This document shows, piece by piece, positions 18,983 through 28,556 of a stretch of 64,000 nucleotides of DNA; positions within the stretch are counted from its first letter, which is position 1; every line of letters begins with the position of its first letter. The position numbers and the translations under genes were made by a program. A model generated the notes under the pieces. The model saw nothing but the letters and a program-made list of their open reading frames with translations. It was not told the origin of the DNA and did no database searches. Source of the stretch: an uncultured Bacilli bacterium (lineage in GTDB: Bacteria > Bacillota_I > Bacilli_A > RFN20 > CAG-826); assembly GCA_934140155.1 (NCBI GenBank), contig CAKPBC010000001.1, positions 434,001 through 498,000 on the forward strand. The letters run 5' to 3'.

Positions 18983-21601
18983 ATGAAGAAATCTTTAAAA
19001 TTATGTTTATTACCAGTAACTTTATCAATTATGTTAACTGCTTGTAATAATCAAAGTAATTCTATTTCAGATTCAAGTTCTAACTCTATTTCAACTTCTT
19101 CATCAATAGATGTTAGTAAAATTTCTTTAAAAGACGCTATTGCAAATACGAGAGAATATACTTTGCAAACAAAAACTTTTGATGATTCATTTATGACTTT
19201 CCAAGTATTTAGTGATAACTTTTATTATTATGCACCAAATATTGGCGGATACATCGTGATTGACGATGATCCGGAATATGTTCATGCTTTTGATGTTGTA
19301 TCAATTGATAGTGATTTGATTTTTAAAACTAAAATAGATGTTTTAGGTAGAAACGGCTTAATTGATCAAAAAGGATATTTATTTACTACAAATTTTTTAG
19401 ATATTATGAGAGTATACGCTGACGATTTTGTAAGAATCAGCGACAATACATTTTGTTGTTCGGTAAAAGATCTATCTTCTCATCTTAAAGATTATTTTCA
19501 AAATAAAAACTTATCTTATGCCAACTATTTTGAAATTGTTATTGGTAACGATGGACGTGTATCTCGCTTTATTCCTTATGAAAAAACAACTGCAGATATG
19601 TACTCATTAGGCGAAGTTTATTTTTCAACATTTAATTTAGAAGATTATGAACCATATAAATTATGGGATCAAGAAGGAAGAAAAATTAATACACGTTTAT
19701 ATGACTTAAAGATGGGATATTTTGCCGAAGATAACAAAACATATATTCCTTTTTATAAAGATGAACAAGTTGTAGTTGAAGGCGTAGTATCATCATTCGA
19801 TGTTAATAACAATGTTTATATTAGTGTAGAAAGTCTTACATTAGGCAATGTAGGAATTCAAGTTCGATTGTCTAAAAAAGATACATTACCAAAAATAAAT
19901 GAACTTATAAAAGTACAAGGAACAATAGCTTGTGATAATTATGTTTCATTAATTAAAGATGCAACATTTACTGTAATTGAAGAACAAGATTATTTCCCAT
20001 ATTTTGACGAAGAGCCAATCGCAGATATTTATGGCTCCGGATATTACGCGGCAAATTTTTTCTCTCAATCACCTGTGTTTGGAGACTCTATTTATTCAAC
20101 TGCAGCTTATATCTATGAAGATTTCGAAAGTAATTTGGTAGAAAATAAAAATGTTGAAATAGATATGATTTGCCCAGCAATACCTTCTAGTGATAAAAAA
20201 GACTATTATCATATGAAGTTGGTTTTACCAACAAATATGCCACTTGAAAAGAAGAATCAAATCCTTCAATCATTAAAAGAATATGGAATCTATGGTAATG
20301 AAGATGCGAAAGAGATATTACTAGATAAGTTTATTATTAGAATCGATCCGACATATTTTTACGCTGTAAAATTAGAATATGGCTCTGAAAGTTCTATTTC
20401 TTTACAACTTTCTCCAACTGAAAAAGTTGAAAAAATTGTTGGTATTAAAAATTTTGAATTTTCAAAGTTAACTGATTATTCTTGCTATCGTTTTGGCGGA
20501 CATACTGCGATGAGTTTAGAAGAAGTGTATGGAAAAGATGGAAAAACGATGGGAGTTTACTATCAATCATCATCAATGACACAAAAAGAATATGATGCTC
20601 AAGTTAAAAATATTGAAAGCATAGGCTTTAAAAAGTTTAATGAAATAAAAGATGAATATAAACGTAGGCACATTATTTATCAAAAGGATACTTATTATGT
20701 AGATCTATTTACACAAGAAGATACTTTTGGCGAAGATGGTTCGATGGTATTCAATATGTGGATATATAAGGGAGAATTGATTTATAGCAAAACAGTTCAA
20801 GAGCAATTAAAAGAATCTATACCATTCTTCAACGTGGATGATTTTATTCAAATGGATGGAGTATATGATGCAGACTTAAACTATTTTGAATTAACAAGTT
20901 ATGCTGGAAAAGAATATAAAAATGATGAGCGTATTGCTTGTGTTACGATAAATACTAATAGTGATATTTTTTCAGAATTACGTTCAAAGTATAGAACTGA
21001 AAAAGGATATACCGCTGTCAGAAATAGTGACAATTCTATTTATACTTATAATACGCGTGGAAGTAACCATTATGTATTTTCAAAGGCGATAGATGGTAGT
21101 AATGAAAAAGTATATTTAGATATGGCTTTATATTCTACAGATGATTATACATATGCTGGTCATAAAGATTTCACTAATAGAATTGAAATTGCAATATATA
21201 AAGGAACTGAGCCATTATCAACAACTTATTTAGATAATTTAAATGAATTTGGAAAACGCTTTGGCGAAAAAAATGGTGTAGATGCTTTAACATTTAACTT
21301 ACCAGCAAATACAAAAGTAGAAATGTATTATTGCGCAGATAAAGATATTAAATATAGTTTCTTAGAATATGGTTATTTGTATCAAGATGAAGCATTTGTT
21401 TATAGTGATTCGTTAAATGAAACATATAATGCAATAATTAGTTCTTTAGAAGCACAAGGATATAAAATATCTACAACAACCGCAAAAGGTAATGTATGTT
21501 ACGTAAAGCAAGATGGCAAGGTCAGTGCGTATATATTTATTATGAAAAGTGATAAAGGATATATACGATTAATTGATGGTGTTGGCGGATTGGATTATTA
21601 A
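18983..21601 (+). CDS. Large surface lipoprotein, last gene of operon
   Basis: An 872-residue lipoprotein with lipobox LTAC (Cys21) and a short Ser/Asn linker. Residues about 255-345 resemble an OB-fold (VVVEGVVSSFDVNNNVYISVES then VQGTIAC), which suggests nucleic-acid or ligand binding. The rest is repeated alpha/beta units of unknown type. It is translated 5 bases after the protease with GGGGG-type spacing before the ATG, and a terminator follows at once. I do not recognise the family. Confidence 0.83.
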   Translation: MKKSLKLCLLPVTLSIMLTACNNQSNSISDSSSNSISTSSSIDVSKISLKDAIANTREYTLQTKTFDDSFMTFQVFSDNFYYYAPNIGGYIVIDDDPEYVHAFDVVSIDSDLIFKTKIDVLGRNGLIDQKGYLFTTNFLDIMRVYADDFVRISDNTFCCSVKDLSSHLKDYFQNKNLSYANYFEIVIGNDGRVSRFIPYEKTTADMYSLGEVYFSTFNLEDYEPYKLWDQEGRKINTRLYDLKMGYFAEDNKTYIPFYKDEQVVVEGVVSSFDVNNNVYISVESLTLGNVGIQVRLSKKDTLPKINELIKVQGTIACDNYVSLIKDATFTVIEEQDYFPYFDEEPIADIYGSGYYAANFFSQSPVFGDSIYSTAAYIYEDFESNLVENKNVEIDMICPAIPSSDKKDYYHMKLVLPTNMPLEKKNQILQSLKEYGIYGNEDAKEILLDKFIIRIDPTYFYAVKLEYGSESSISLQLSPTEKVEKIVGIKNFEFSKLTDYSCYRFGGHTAMSLEEVYGKDGKTMGVYYQSSSMTQKEYDAQVKNIESIGFKKFNEIKDEYKRRHIIYQKDTYYVDLFTQEDTFGEDGSMVFNMWIYKGELIYSKTVQEQLKESIPFFNVDDFIQMDGVYDADLNYFELTSYAGKEYKNDERIACVTINTNSDIFSELRSKYRTEKGYTAVRNSDNSIYTYNTRGSNHYVFSKAIDGSNEKVYLDMALYSTDDYTYAGHKDFTNRIEIAIYKGTEPLSTTYLDNLNEFGKRFGEKNGVDALTFNLPANTKVEMYYCADKDIKYSFLEYGYLYQDEAFVYSDSLNETYNAIISSLEAQGYKISTTTAKGNVCYVKQDGKVSAYIFIMKSDKGYIRLIDGVGGLDY

Positions 21602-21626
21602 AAAGAGGACTTCGGTTCTCTTTTTG
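21601..21626 (+). terminator. Terminator of lipoprotein operon 2
   Basis: The stem AAAAAGAG...CTCTTTTT around a TTCG-type loop, with a T tail, begins at the stop codon of the last gene. Confidence 0.85.
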
Positions 21627-21681
21627 TATACTAAAAGATTGTTATGGCAAAACGAATAATTTTAATAAAATTAAATAAGTA

Positions 21682-21710
21682 TTAAACTTTTATAGTTTTT
21701 ATTGTAGAAT
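21682..21710 (+). promoter_or_regulatory. Probable asnA promoter (TTAAAC-17-TAGAAT)
   Basis: -35 TTAAAC, a 17-bp spacer, -10 TAGAAT, then AGGAG and ATG at 21737. The leader is too short for a T-box. Confidence 0.5.
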
Positions 21711-21736
21711 AATAAAAATGTTTAGGAGTTGTTATT

Positions 21737-22747
21737 ATGAAGAATAATATTATTATTGAAAATTATCAATCTTTACTTTCGTTAAAAGAAACTGAAATTG
21801 CTATTAAATTAGTTAAAGATACATTTGAGAATTTGCTAGCAATAAAACTTAATTTAACAAGAGTATCTGCGCCTTTATTTGTTGATCCTAAAACTGGATT
21901 AAATGATAATTTAAATGGTTATGAAAAAGCGGTAAGTTTTAATGTGTTTGAAAATAACCATCACTTAGAAGTTGTGCAATCATTAGCAAAATGGAAAAGA
22001 AATGCATTAAAAAAATATGGATTTGCCACTGATTCTGGAATATATACAGATATGAATGCAATTAGACCATATGAAGATTTAGATAATATTCATTCTTTAT
22101 ATGTTGATCAATGGGATTGGGAAAGAGTTATATCAAGTGAAGAAAGAAATGAACACTTTTTGATTCGTATTGTTAAAGATATTTATGAAGTACTTAAAGA
22201 TACGGAAAGGAAAGCTCACATAACATATCCTGTATTAGGTAAATGTACATTACCTGAAGATATTACTTTTGTTACAAGTGAAGAATTAGAAAAAAAATAT
22301 CCTTCCTTAACACCAAAAGAAAGAGAAAATATTGAAGCTAAAGAACATGGTGCAATATTTTTAATGCATATTGGTGGTAAACTAGCTAATGGCGCGCCAC
22401 ATGATGGACGTGCCGCTGATTATGATGATTGGTCACTTAATGGTGATATTTTACTTTGGTATGAACCATTGGGTATTGCTTATGAAATATCATCAATGGG
22501 TATAAGAGTAAATAAAGAATCTTTATTAAAACAATTAAAAGAGAAAAATGAAGAATTTAAATTAGATTTACCATATCATCAAGATATTATTAATAATAAT
22601 CTTCCACTTACTATTGGTGGGGGTATTGGTCAATCTAGAATGTGTATGTTTATGCTTAAAAAAGTACATATTGGTGAAGTACAAGCATCTTATTGGTCAA
22701 AAGAAGATATTGAACTATTTGCTAAAAATAATATACATTTGTTGTAG
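21737..22747 (+). CDS. asnA: Aspartate--ammonia ligase (asparagine synthetase A)
   Basis: A 336-residue AsnA, close to the E. coli length of 330. It makes asparagine from aspartate, ammonia and ATP in the cytoplasm. Recognisable class II synthetase-like blocks include LTRVSAPLFVDPKTGLND near the N-terminus, VDQWDWE, the GRAADYDDWSLNGDILLW substrate site and the C-terminal motif 3 GGGIGQSRMCM with its ATP-binding Arg. AGGAG upstream sets the start. A short HTH-like gene follows 27 bases later and may be cotranscribed. Confidence 0.95.
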   Translation: MKNNIIIENYQSLLSLKETEIAIKLVKDTFENLLAIKLNLTRVSAPLFVDPKTGLNDNLNGYEKAVSFNVFENNHHLEVVQSLAKWKRNALKKYGFATDSGIYTDMNAIRPYEDLDNIHSLYVDQWDWERVISSEERNEHFLIRIVKDIYEVLKDTERKAHITYPVLGKCTLPEDITFVTSEELEKKYPSLTPKERENIEAKEHGAIFLMHIGGKLANGAPHDGRAADYDDWSLNGDILLWYEPLGIAYEISSMGIRVNKESLLKQLKEKNEEFKLDLPYHQDIINNNLPLTIGGGIGQSRMCMFMLKKVHIGEVQASYWSKEDIELFAKNNIHLL

Positions 22748-22774
22748 TTAAGTTTTTAATTAAGGATAAAACAT

Positions 22775-23272
22775 ATGAAAACTGACTTAGAAAAATTAAA
22801 AGTTATTCAATCTTTTATAGATAAAAATTATGTAGAATTAGAAACTTCACGTATGTTGCATAGGGCTTTAAAAAATAAAGCAGCGTGTTTATTTTGTGAA
22901 GTCCCACTTATTGATGATTCAAATATTAAAACAGATTCTTCATGGCAAGAAGAAGTTTTTCATATTATTGATAATAAAAACATGAATGATCCTGAAGTGT
23001 ATAAAAAAGCATTTATAACAAAACAAACATTTTCTAAAATTAGAAAAGATGTTAATTATCATCCAGACAAAGATACCGCAATTAAGATGTGTGTTGGATT
23101 AGAATTAGATGAAGAAAATACATTGAAATTGCTAGAAAAAGCTGGATATACATTATCTAATTCTATTAAAAAAGATATAGTTATAAGATATTTTATTAGA
23201 AAAAAAGAATTCGATATTATAAGTATAAATAATGCTTTATATGATTTAAATTTAGATTTGATAAAATGTTAA
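22775..23272 (+). CDS. Small HTH-like protein of unknown function
   Basis: A 165-residue protein. Residues about 90-135 (TFSKIRKDVNYHP...LLEKAGYTLS) look like an XRE-type or Arc-like helical DNA/RNA-binding module, also seen at the ends of multi-domain proteins. The N-terminal 80 residues are helical with no match that I know. AAGGAT precedes the ATG. It is 27 bases after asnA on the same strand, so probably an operon partner. Proteins with this module often occur near vWA or macrodomain genes, and a vWA gene lies 2.2 kb away, but a link is only a guess. Confidence 0.75.
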   Translation: MKTDLEKLKVIQSFIDKNYVELETSRMLHRALKNKAACLFCEVPLIDDSNIKTDSSWQEEVFHIIDNKNMNDPEVYKKAFITKQTFSKIRKDVNYHPDKDTAIKMCVGLELDEENTLKLLEKAGYTLSNSIKKDIVIRYFIRKKEFDIISINNALYDLNLDLIKC

Positions 23273-23302
23273 AAACAATTGGCACTTAAGTATTTATAAT
23301 TA

Positions 23303-24241
23303 TTATTTATTTTGACATCTCCAAAGTGCCATTGGATGTAATTTAATATTGTTTATGATTTCTTTGTCTTCAAATAGCAATTCTGGCCTGTAATTTCTAT
23401 TTTTGAATTCTCTAATAAATTCTTGCTCATTTTCAGTAATTTTAATTAAATCTTTTAAATAAACTATTACCTTTGTTTTTGCTTCTTCAATATTAAATTT
23501 GTCACTTTTTGCAATAACGGGCTTTAATTGAGTTTTAAATTTCGCAAAAGTGATTTTTTCAATATTTTCAAAAGATAAATTGTCGATATCTTGTTCACCA
23601 CCAATCATATTATAAAAAATCAAGCATTTTTTAAGCATTGTTGTGTTTTTAATAATATTATTTTCAATCATTTTAGTTACATCATATAAATCTCTAGGTG
23701 TTGTACGTGATAATAATGCGTTTATTTTGCTCGCATAAAGTTCGATGGTGTTTAGTGTTAATACTTCAAATGAATTAAAAATATCTTTGACTAAAATCTT
23801 TTTGTTTTCAAGAGGTAATATATGACATCTGTCCATGAAATTTATTTCGATTTTAATATTATCGCGATTACCAGCGTTATTTATGTAATTAAATGTAAAA
23901 GATAATAATGCATAGTGTTCTTTAGAAGAAACTGATAATGCATAATTTTCTTGCCACATATAATCTAATAGTCTTTTTGTGAATATTACTTTAGTTTCTT
24001 TGATTTTTTCTTTCGAAAGATTTTCCGTGAAATCTAAATCTATATCGACAGATAATCTTGGCAATTCTACTGCAGTTAGATTTATGGCTGTTCCGCCTTT
24101 AAGAGCAAGTTTATTCTTAAAAATATTATCATTATTTAAAAATTTTAATATTTCAGATAATCTTAATACTTTTTCAAGATTGTCTCTTATAAAATTTGTA
24201 TTATATGATAATTCTACTAAGTATTGCTTTGAAATGTTCAT
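23303..24241 (-). CDS. abiEii: AbiEii-type nucleotidyltransferase toxin
   Basis: A 312-residue protein of the AbiEii/AbiGii toxin family. The nucleotidyltransferase signature is clear: LKGGTAINL (GG-S/T motif) followed by the D-x-D pair in LSVDIDLDF near residues 65-71. AbiEii-type toxins transfer nucleotides to tRNA or other targets, giving growth arrest and abortive infection by phage. Its ATG overlaps the last base of the AbiEi stop (TAATG) with GGAGG just before, so it is coupled to its antitoxin. The family is clear from the motifs; phage defence is inferred. Confidence 0.9.
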   Translation of the reverse strand: MNISKQYLVELSYNTNFIRDNLEKVLRLSEILKFLNNDNIFKNKLALKGGTAINLTAVELPRLSVDIDLDFTENLSKEKIKETKVIFTKRLLDYMWQENYALSVSSKEHYALLSFTFNYINNAGNRDNIKIEINFMDRCHILPLENKKILVKDIFNSFEVLTLNTIELYASKINALLSRTTPRDLYDVTKMIENNIIKNTTMLKKCLIFYNMIGGEQDIDNLSFENIEKITFAKFKTQLKPVIAKSDKFNIEEAKTKVIVYLKDLIKITENEQEFIREFKNRNYRPELLFEDKEIINNIKLHPMALWRCQNK

Positions 24242-24978
24242 TAGGATCCTCCATTGATACGAGTTTTAATATTAATTGGTGCCATTATTTTCCATTTTGA
24301 ATTATATTCAATGTTTTTGAATTCATCTTGTAAAAAATATTTAACTTGGTTTGTTAGATGACTTTTACATTCGCAAAAGAAATAATCACTTAACATTAAT
24401 TCATCTTTAAATTGTTCTAAGATAAATCCTACTTTTTGATACAATAATACTTTGTTATATGACTTTAGAACATCTAATAATTTTGTTTGATCTAATGTTT
24501 TTATTTGCTGAAGCGCATTTAATACTTCTTCAATACCACCCGCAAGTTCAATGTTATCGATGCAATCAATTATTGTACGTTCTAGACTTGTAATTCGAAC
24601 TTTTGCACTTTCAATATAATTAACTTGTTCATAGTTATTTACAATTTTCAAATTGTATTCAATGCCATCAAATTCAAAAGTATTGAATTTTGTTGAACTA
24701 CCGACAACTATATTATTAAAAACTTGATTGGCAATGCCATAATATTCTAGTGCTGAATGAAATGCAACAAATGAATCGGGTGAAATTTTGCTTGCTATTT
24801 CAAATTTTGTGGAATTGATGATACCAGCTTGATCTATTGAAACATATAAGCCGTTGCGGATTTTCTTTATTTTTCCTAATTTTGTTTGATTAAAAATCCA
24901 GTTGTTTAACTGCTTTTCACTTTTAAAATTTTTTAGCAATTCATTTTTATTAAATAAGTATGGTACGTAACGTTTCAT
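24241..24978 (-). CDS. abiEi: AbiEi-type antitoxin with N-terminal winged helix
   Basis: A 245-residue antitoxin upstream of AbiEii. The N-terminus (residues about 1-50: MKRYVPYLFNKNELLK and KLGKIKKIRNGLYV) is the winged-helix DNA-binding part of AbiEi, and the rest is the antitoxin domain. A longer frame to 25218 exists but encodes an unlikely hydrophobic N-terminus without a ribosome binding site. The ATG at 24978 has AAGGAAG before it. AbiEi proteins neutralise AbiEii and repress the operon at inverted repeats, one of which is visible here. Confidence 0.85.
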   Translation of the reverse strand: MKRYVPYLFNKNELLKNFKSEKQLNNWIFNQTKLGKIKKIRNGLYVSIDQAGIINSTKFEIASKISPDSFVAFHSALEYYGIANQVFNNIVVGSSTKFNTFEFDGIEYNLKIVNNYEQVNYIESAKVRITSLERTIIDCIDNIELAGGIEEVLNALQQIKTLDQTKLLDVLKSYNKVLLYQKVGFILEQFKDELMLSDYFFCECKSHLTNQVKYFLQDEFKNIEYNSKWKIMAPINIKTRINGGS

Positions 24979-24990
24979 TTTATCTTCCTT

Positions 24991-25050
24991 TTTAACTATT
25001 TTGGCACGTTTTACCCATAAATGCAAGTATTTTGAGAAAAAATAGTTAAA
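24991..25050 (-). promoter_or_regulatory. abiE promoter with flanking 12-bp inverted repeat
   Basis: On the minus strand, -35 TTGCAT (plus 25021-25026), a 17-bp spacer and -10 CAAAAT (plus 24998-25003). Perfect 12-bp arms TTTAACTATTTT (24991-25002) and AAAATAGTTAAA (25039-25050) flank the whole promoter, with one arm on the -10. This fits AbiEi autorepression. Confidence 0.65.
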
Positions 25051-25077
25051 AAAACTATATTTTAAACTGTACCAAAT

Positions 25078-25347
25078 TTGTATTTTTATTATACATTCGA
25101 TGAGCACGATGAGCCTAAAAATGAGCACGATAACTATTATGATAATTTTAGTAAAAAAGAAAAGACTATAATTGATATAATAAAAAACGGATCTAAAATA
25201 ACTATTAATGATATGCAAACTAAATCATTGTTTTCTAGAGCAACAGTTGTAAGAATATTAAATAAACTTAAACGCAAAAATGTAATTTCTTATATTGGAA
25301 CATCAAAGAATGGAGAATGGATTTTAAACAACAAAGATATTCTTTAA
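25078..25347 (+). pseudogene. C-terminal winged-helix remnant (AlbA_2/ATPase-type regulator)
   Basis: An open stretch of 89 residues with a Glu/His/Pro/Asn-rich linker (DEHDEPKNEHDNYYDNF) and then a winged helix-turn-helix (about residues 35-85, SRATVVRILNKLKRKNVI, GTSKNGEW). This linker-plus-wHTH pattern is typical of the C-termini of AlbA_2/HATPase-type DNA-binding proteins of 400-500 residues. The N-terminal part is missing and no ribosome binding site precedes it, so it is best read as a remnant beside the abiE promoter. Confidence 0.55.
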
Positions 25348-25423
25348 AAGTCGCTTTTAATGCGACCATAATGTTAAAAATTTATATTACACTACAACTA
25401 TAAAAAAGAGGAGTGTAATTAAA

Positions 25424-26050
25424 ATGAAAAAAGATTTAACAGAATTAGTATTTATTCTTGATAAGAGTGGATCGATGAATGGATTAGAAAAAGATACAAT
25501 AGGTGGATATAATTCACTTATAAAAAAGCAAAAAAATGAAAAAGGAGAAGCACTTGTAACTACTGTTCTTTTTAGCACTGAAACAAATTGTATTGCTAAT
25601 CGTATGGACATAAACAAAATAAAACCATTAACATCAAAAGAATACTTTGCTTCTGGATGCACAGCTTTATTAGATGCAGTAGGAGAAACTATTACTTCTA
25701 TAAAAAGAGAACAAGAAAAGTTAAAAGAAGATGAAAAACCAGAAAAAACAATAGTGGTTATTACCACTGATGGATTAGAAAACGCTAGCAAAGAATATAG
25801 TTATGATAAAGTAAAAGAACTAATTAGTTCATTAAAAGAAAAAGACAATTGGGAGTTTCTATTTTTAGGTGCTAATATTGATGTGGCTAAAGAAGCTAAT
25901 AAGTTAGGAATTAATTCTGATTTTGCTGCTAAATATGATTGTAACGAAGTAGGAATTGATGCAAGCTTTTCTTGCGTATGTGAAACTTTAAGCTTAGCTA
26001 GAAAAGAAAAAAGAATTCCTAAATCTTGGAAAAAGAAAATCGAAAAATAA
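25424..26050 (+). CDS. von Willebrand factor A (vWA) domain protein
   Basis: A 208-residue single-domain vWA protein without a signal peptide, so cytoplasmic. The metal-ion-dependent adhesion site is complete: DKSGSM near residue 13, the Thr in GCTALLDA and the Asp in TTDGLENAS. GAGGAG sits 10 bases before the ATG. Such stand-alone vWA proteins serve as adaptors in tellurium-resistance-like or chaperone systems, but no partner gene adjoins it. The hairpin GTCGC/GCGAC at 25350-25366 lies upstream. Its role is unknown. Confidence 0.88.
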   Translation: MKKDLTELVFILDKSGSMNGLEKDTIGGYNSLIKKQKNEKGEALVTTVLFSTETNCIANRMDINKIKPLTSKEYFASGCTALLDAVGETITSIKREQEKLKEDEKPEKTIVVITTDGLENASKEYSYDKVKELISSLKEKDNWEFLFLGANIDVAKEANKLGINSDFAAKYDCNEVGIDASFSCVCETLSLARKEKRIPKSWKKKIEK

Positions 26051-26089
26051 AGCAGATTATTCCTAAAAACATACAAATTAAGCCAGTAC

Positions 26090-26129
26090 ATTAGTTTTTA
26101 ATAATAATTATGTTATTATTAATACTAAT
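26090..26129. promoter_or_regulatory. Large dyad upstream of the GH2 gene
   Basis: Nested inverted repeats: outer arms ATTAGT/ACTAAT and inner arms AATAATAA/TTATTATT (26100-26107 and 26113-26120). There is no T-run, so an operator or leader hairpin is more likely than a terminator. It lies 17-56 bp before the start codon. Confidence 0.4.
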
Positions 26130-26145
26130 TATGGGAGTGGATAAA

Positions 26146-28509
26146 ATGCAAAAAATTAGTTTTAATCAAAATTGGAGTTACTCAAGATTAGGGGAAAGCA
26201 AAAAAGTACCTTGTGAATTACCACATGATGCTATGATTAGCGAAAAAAGATCTTTAGATAGTAAAGGTGCTAAAAATATATCATATTTTGAAGGCTATGA
26301 TTATGAGTATGAAAAGCATTTTGAAATTGATAAGGACTTAGCAAATAAAATTCTTATTTTAGAATTCGAAGGAGTCTATAAGGACGCAGAAATATATATA
26401 AATTCCACTTTTGTGCATAAAGAAAATTATGGATATAATGATTTCTTTGTTGATATCACTAAATTTGTTAAATTAGGCGATAATGTTATTATTGTTAAAT
26501 GTTTTAATGCGGATCAACCAAACTCAAGATGGTATACAGGATCAGGAATTTATCGTAATGTGAATCTATTAACATTTGAAAAAGAACACATTTTATTAAA
26601 TAGTATCAAAATGTCCACTTTATCATACTTAGATAAAACCATTAGTGTCGAGTTAGATACTACAAGTGAGGGTAATGTCGAAGTTGATTTTTATCAAAAT
26701 AAAAAATTATTAAAACATTGTACTTTTATTTCTAATAAACATGTAAAAGAAGTTGTAACTTTAAGTGATGCATTGTTATGGTCTAGTGATAGTCCTAATT
26801 TAGTGGAAGCAAAATTTAAATTTAAGCAAGATGAACAAATAGTGCGTTTTGGTTTAAGAACTATTGAACTTTCTAAAGAAAAAGGATTATTAATTAATGG
26901 AAAACGTGAAATCCTTCTTGGAGCATGTATTCATCATGATAATGGCTTAATTGGAGCAAGAAATATTGATTTTGCGGAATATCGTAAAGCTAGTTTATTA
27001 AAAGATGCGGGATATAATGCAGTTAGAAGTGCCCATAATCCATGCTCTAAAGCATTCTTGGATGCGTGTGATGAATTAGGCTTATATGTCTTAGACGAAT
27101 ATGTAGATTGTTGGTACATTCATAAAACATATTATGATTATGTTTTACATATGGAACAAAATTATGAACATGATTTAAAATTAATGTCTGATAAAGACTA
27201 TAACTACCCAAGTGTTATTATGTATTCTATTGGTAATGAAGTTAGTGAAACTGGACAAAAGAAAGGTATTGAATTAACACGTAAAATGACAGAATATTTA
27301 CATTCTATTGATTATCGTTATGTTACTTGTGGAGTAAATATTTTCTTTAATTTCTTAAGCTCGATGAACTTAGGTGTATATTCGGATAAAAAAGCCCAAA
27401 AAGAACTAAAATCTAAAAAGAAAAAGAAAGCAGTAGGTAGTGAGTTTTTTAATGATTTAGCGGGTATTATGGGAGCCTCATTTATGAAAATTGGCGCTAC
27501 TTTGCATGGATGTGATGTTAAAACTCGTGATGCTTTTGCTGCTTTAGATGTCGCAGGATATAACTATGGCATTAAACGTTATAAGCATGACTTAAAAAAA
27601 TATCCCAATCGCTTTATTTTAGGTACAGAAACATTTTGTTCTGATACAGATGTATTCTATGAACTTGCTAAAAAAAATCCACGCTTAATTGGTGATTTTG
27701 TTTGGGCTGGTATTGATTATATTGGTGAAGTTGGTGTTGGCTCTTGGACAGTAGATGAATATTGTGATAATGATTTTTCACATTCTGTTGGTTGGTTAAC
27801 CGCAGGAAGTGGAAGAATAGATATTACTGGTAAAAAACTTAGTGAAGCTGATTTTATGCAAGTAGCGTTTGATCAAAAAGTAATAGCTATGGGTGTTGTA
27901 CCAGTTAATCACTATAAGAGCAAACATTCTCCTTCGGCATGGAAATGCTCAATGGCTTTAGATAATTGGTCTTATGATGGATTTGAAGGTAAAGTAACAG
28001 AAGTAGAAGTTTATACTAAAGCACCATTTATTGAACTATATTTAAATGGTAAATTACTAAAAAGAAAGAAAACTAAAAAAGCATTTAATGTCTTTAAAGT
28101 GAAGTATCAACCTGGTGAATTAAAAGCCCAAGCTTATGATAAAGATTATAATTTAATTGGTGAAGCTATTATTCGAAGTGGTAAAAGCGTAATCACTTTA
28201 ACAGGAACTAGTGAATCTAATGAATTTAAAGAAAACGATTTAGTTTATGTACGATTCATGTTTAGTGATAAAGATGGAATAGTTAAACCAGCAATAAAAG
28301 ATAATATTACTATTACTAGTGTTGAAAATGGTAAATTATTAGGATTTGGTAATGGCTGTTCTTATTCTAAAGAAGGATATTTGAATAATACTACTTCCAC
28401 ATATTATGGTGAGGCTCTAGCGGTTATAAAACCAGATAATAAAGGTGATGTAAAAGTAAGCGCTAGTTCTAAATATGGTGATGTAGAAGTAGTGGTGAAG
28501 AAAATATAA
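26146..28509 (+). CDS. GH2 glycoside hydrolase (beta-galactosidase-like)
   Basis: A 787-residue family 2 glycoside hydrolase. In order: a jelly-roll sugar-binding domain (to about 190), an Ig-like domain (about 190-255), a TIM barrel (about 260-560) and C-terminal beta domains. The acid/base Glu is in MYSIGNEVSE near residue 363 and the nucleophile Glu is in LGTETF near 495. No signal peptide, so it acts in the cytoplasm on imported oligosaccharides. The start at 26146 is chosen over 26110 because GGGAGTGG lies just before it. Beta-galactosidase is the likeliest activity, but GH2 also holds beta-glucuronidases and beta-mannosidases. Confidence 0.9.
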   Translation: MQKISFNQNWSYSRLGESKKVPCELPHDAMISEKRSLDSKGAKNISYFEGYDYEYEKHFEIDKDLANKILILEFEGVYKDAEIYINSTFVHKENYGYNDFFVDITKFVKLGDNVIIVKCFNADQPNSRWYTGSGIYRNVNLLTFEKEHILLNSIKMSTLSYLDKTISVELDTTSEGNVEVDFYQNKKLLKHCTFISNKHVKEVVTLSDALLWSSDSPNLVEAKFKFKQDEQIVRFGLRTIELSKEKGLLINGKREILLGACIHHDNGLIGARNIDFAEYRKASLLKDAGYNAVRSAHNPCSKAFLDACDELGLYVLDEYVDCWYIHKTYYDYVLHMEQNYEHDLKLMSDKDYNYPSVIMYSIGNEVSETGQKKGIELTRKMTEYLHSIDYRYVTCGVNIFFNFLSSMNLGVYSDKKAQKELKSKKKKKAVGSEFFNDLAGIMGASFMKIGATLHGCDVKTRDAFAALDVAGYNYGIKRYKHDLKKYPNRFILGTETFCSDTDVFYELAKKNPRLIGDFVWAGIDYIGEVGVGSWTVDEYCDNDFSHSVGWLTAGSGRIDITGKKLSEADFMQVAFDQKVIAMGVVPVNHYKSKHSPSAWKCSMALDNWSYDGFEGKVTEVEVYTKAPFIELYLNGKLLKRKKTKKAFNVFKVKYQPGELKAQAYDKDYNLIGEAIIRSGKSVITLTGTSESNEFKENDLVYVRFMFSDKDGIVKPAIKDNITITSVENGKLLGFGNGCSYSKEGYLNNTTSTYYGEALAVIKPDNKGDVKVSASSKYGDVEVVVKKI

Positions 28510-28517
28510 GTTGAAAG

Positions 28518-28547
28518 TGTCTAGAATTTGTTTCTAGACATTTTTTA
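28518..28547 (+). terminator. Terminator of GH2 gene
   Basis: A perfect 9-bp stem TGTCTAGAA/TTCTAGACA with a 5-nt loop and a T6 run. Confidence 0.9.
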
Positions 28548-28556
28548 ATAAATATT

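Noticed and set aside
21602..21736. T-box leader for asnA
   Set aside because: The space is about 110 bases after a terminator, with no T-box sequence and no attenuator.
23280..23332. Inverted repeat TGGCACTT/AAGTGCCA as a terminator
   Set aside because: The loop is about 37 nt, there is no T-run, and one arm lies inside the AbiEii coding region; probably chance.
24979..25218. Longer AbiEi with an 80-residue hydrophobic N-terminus
   Set aside because: It would cover the promoter and inverted repeat; the ATG at 24978 has a good ribosome binding site and begins the conserved winged helix.
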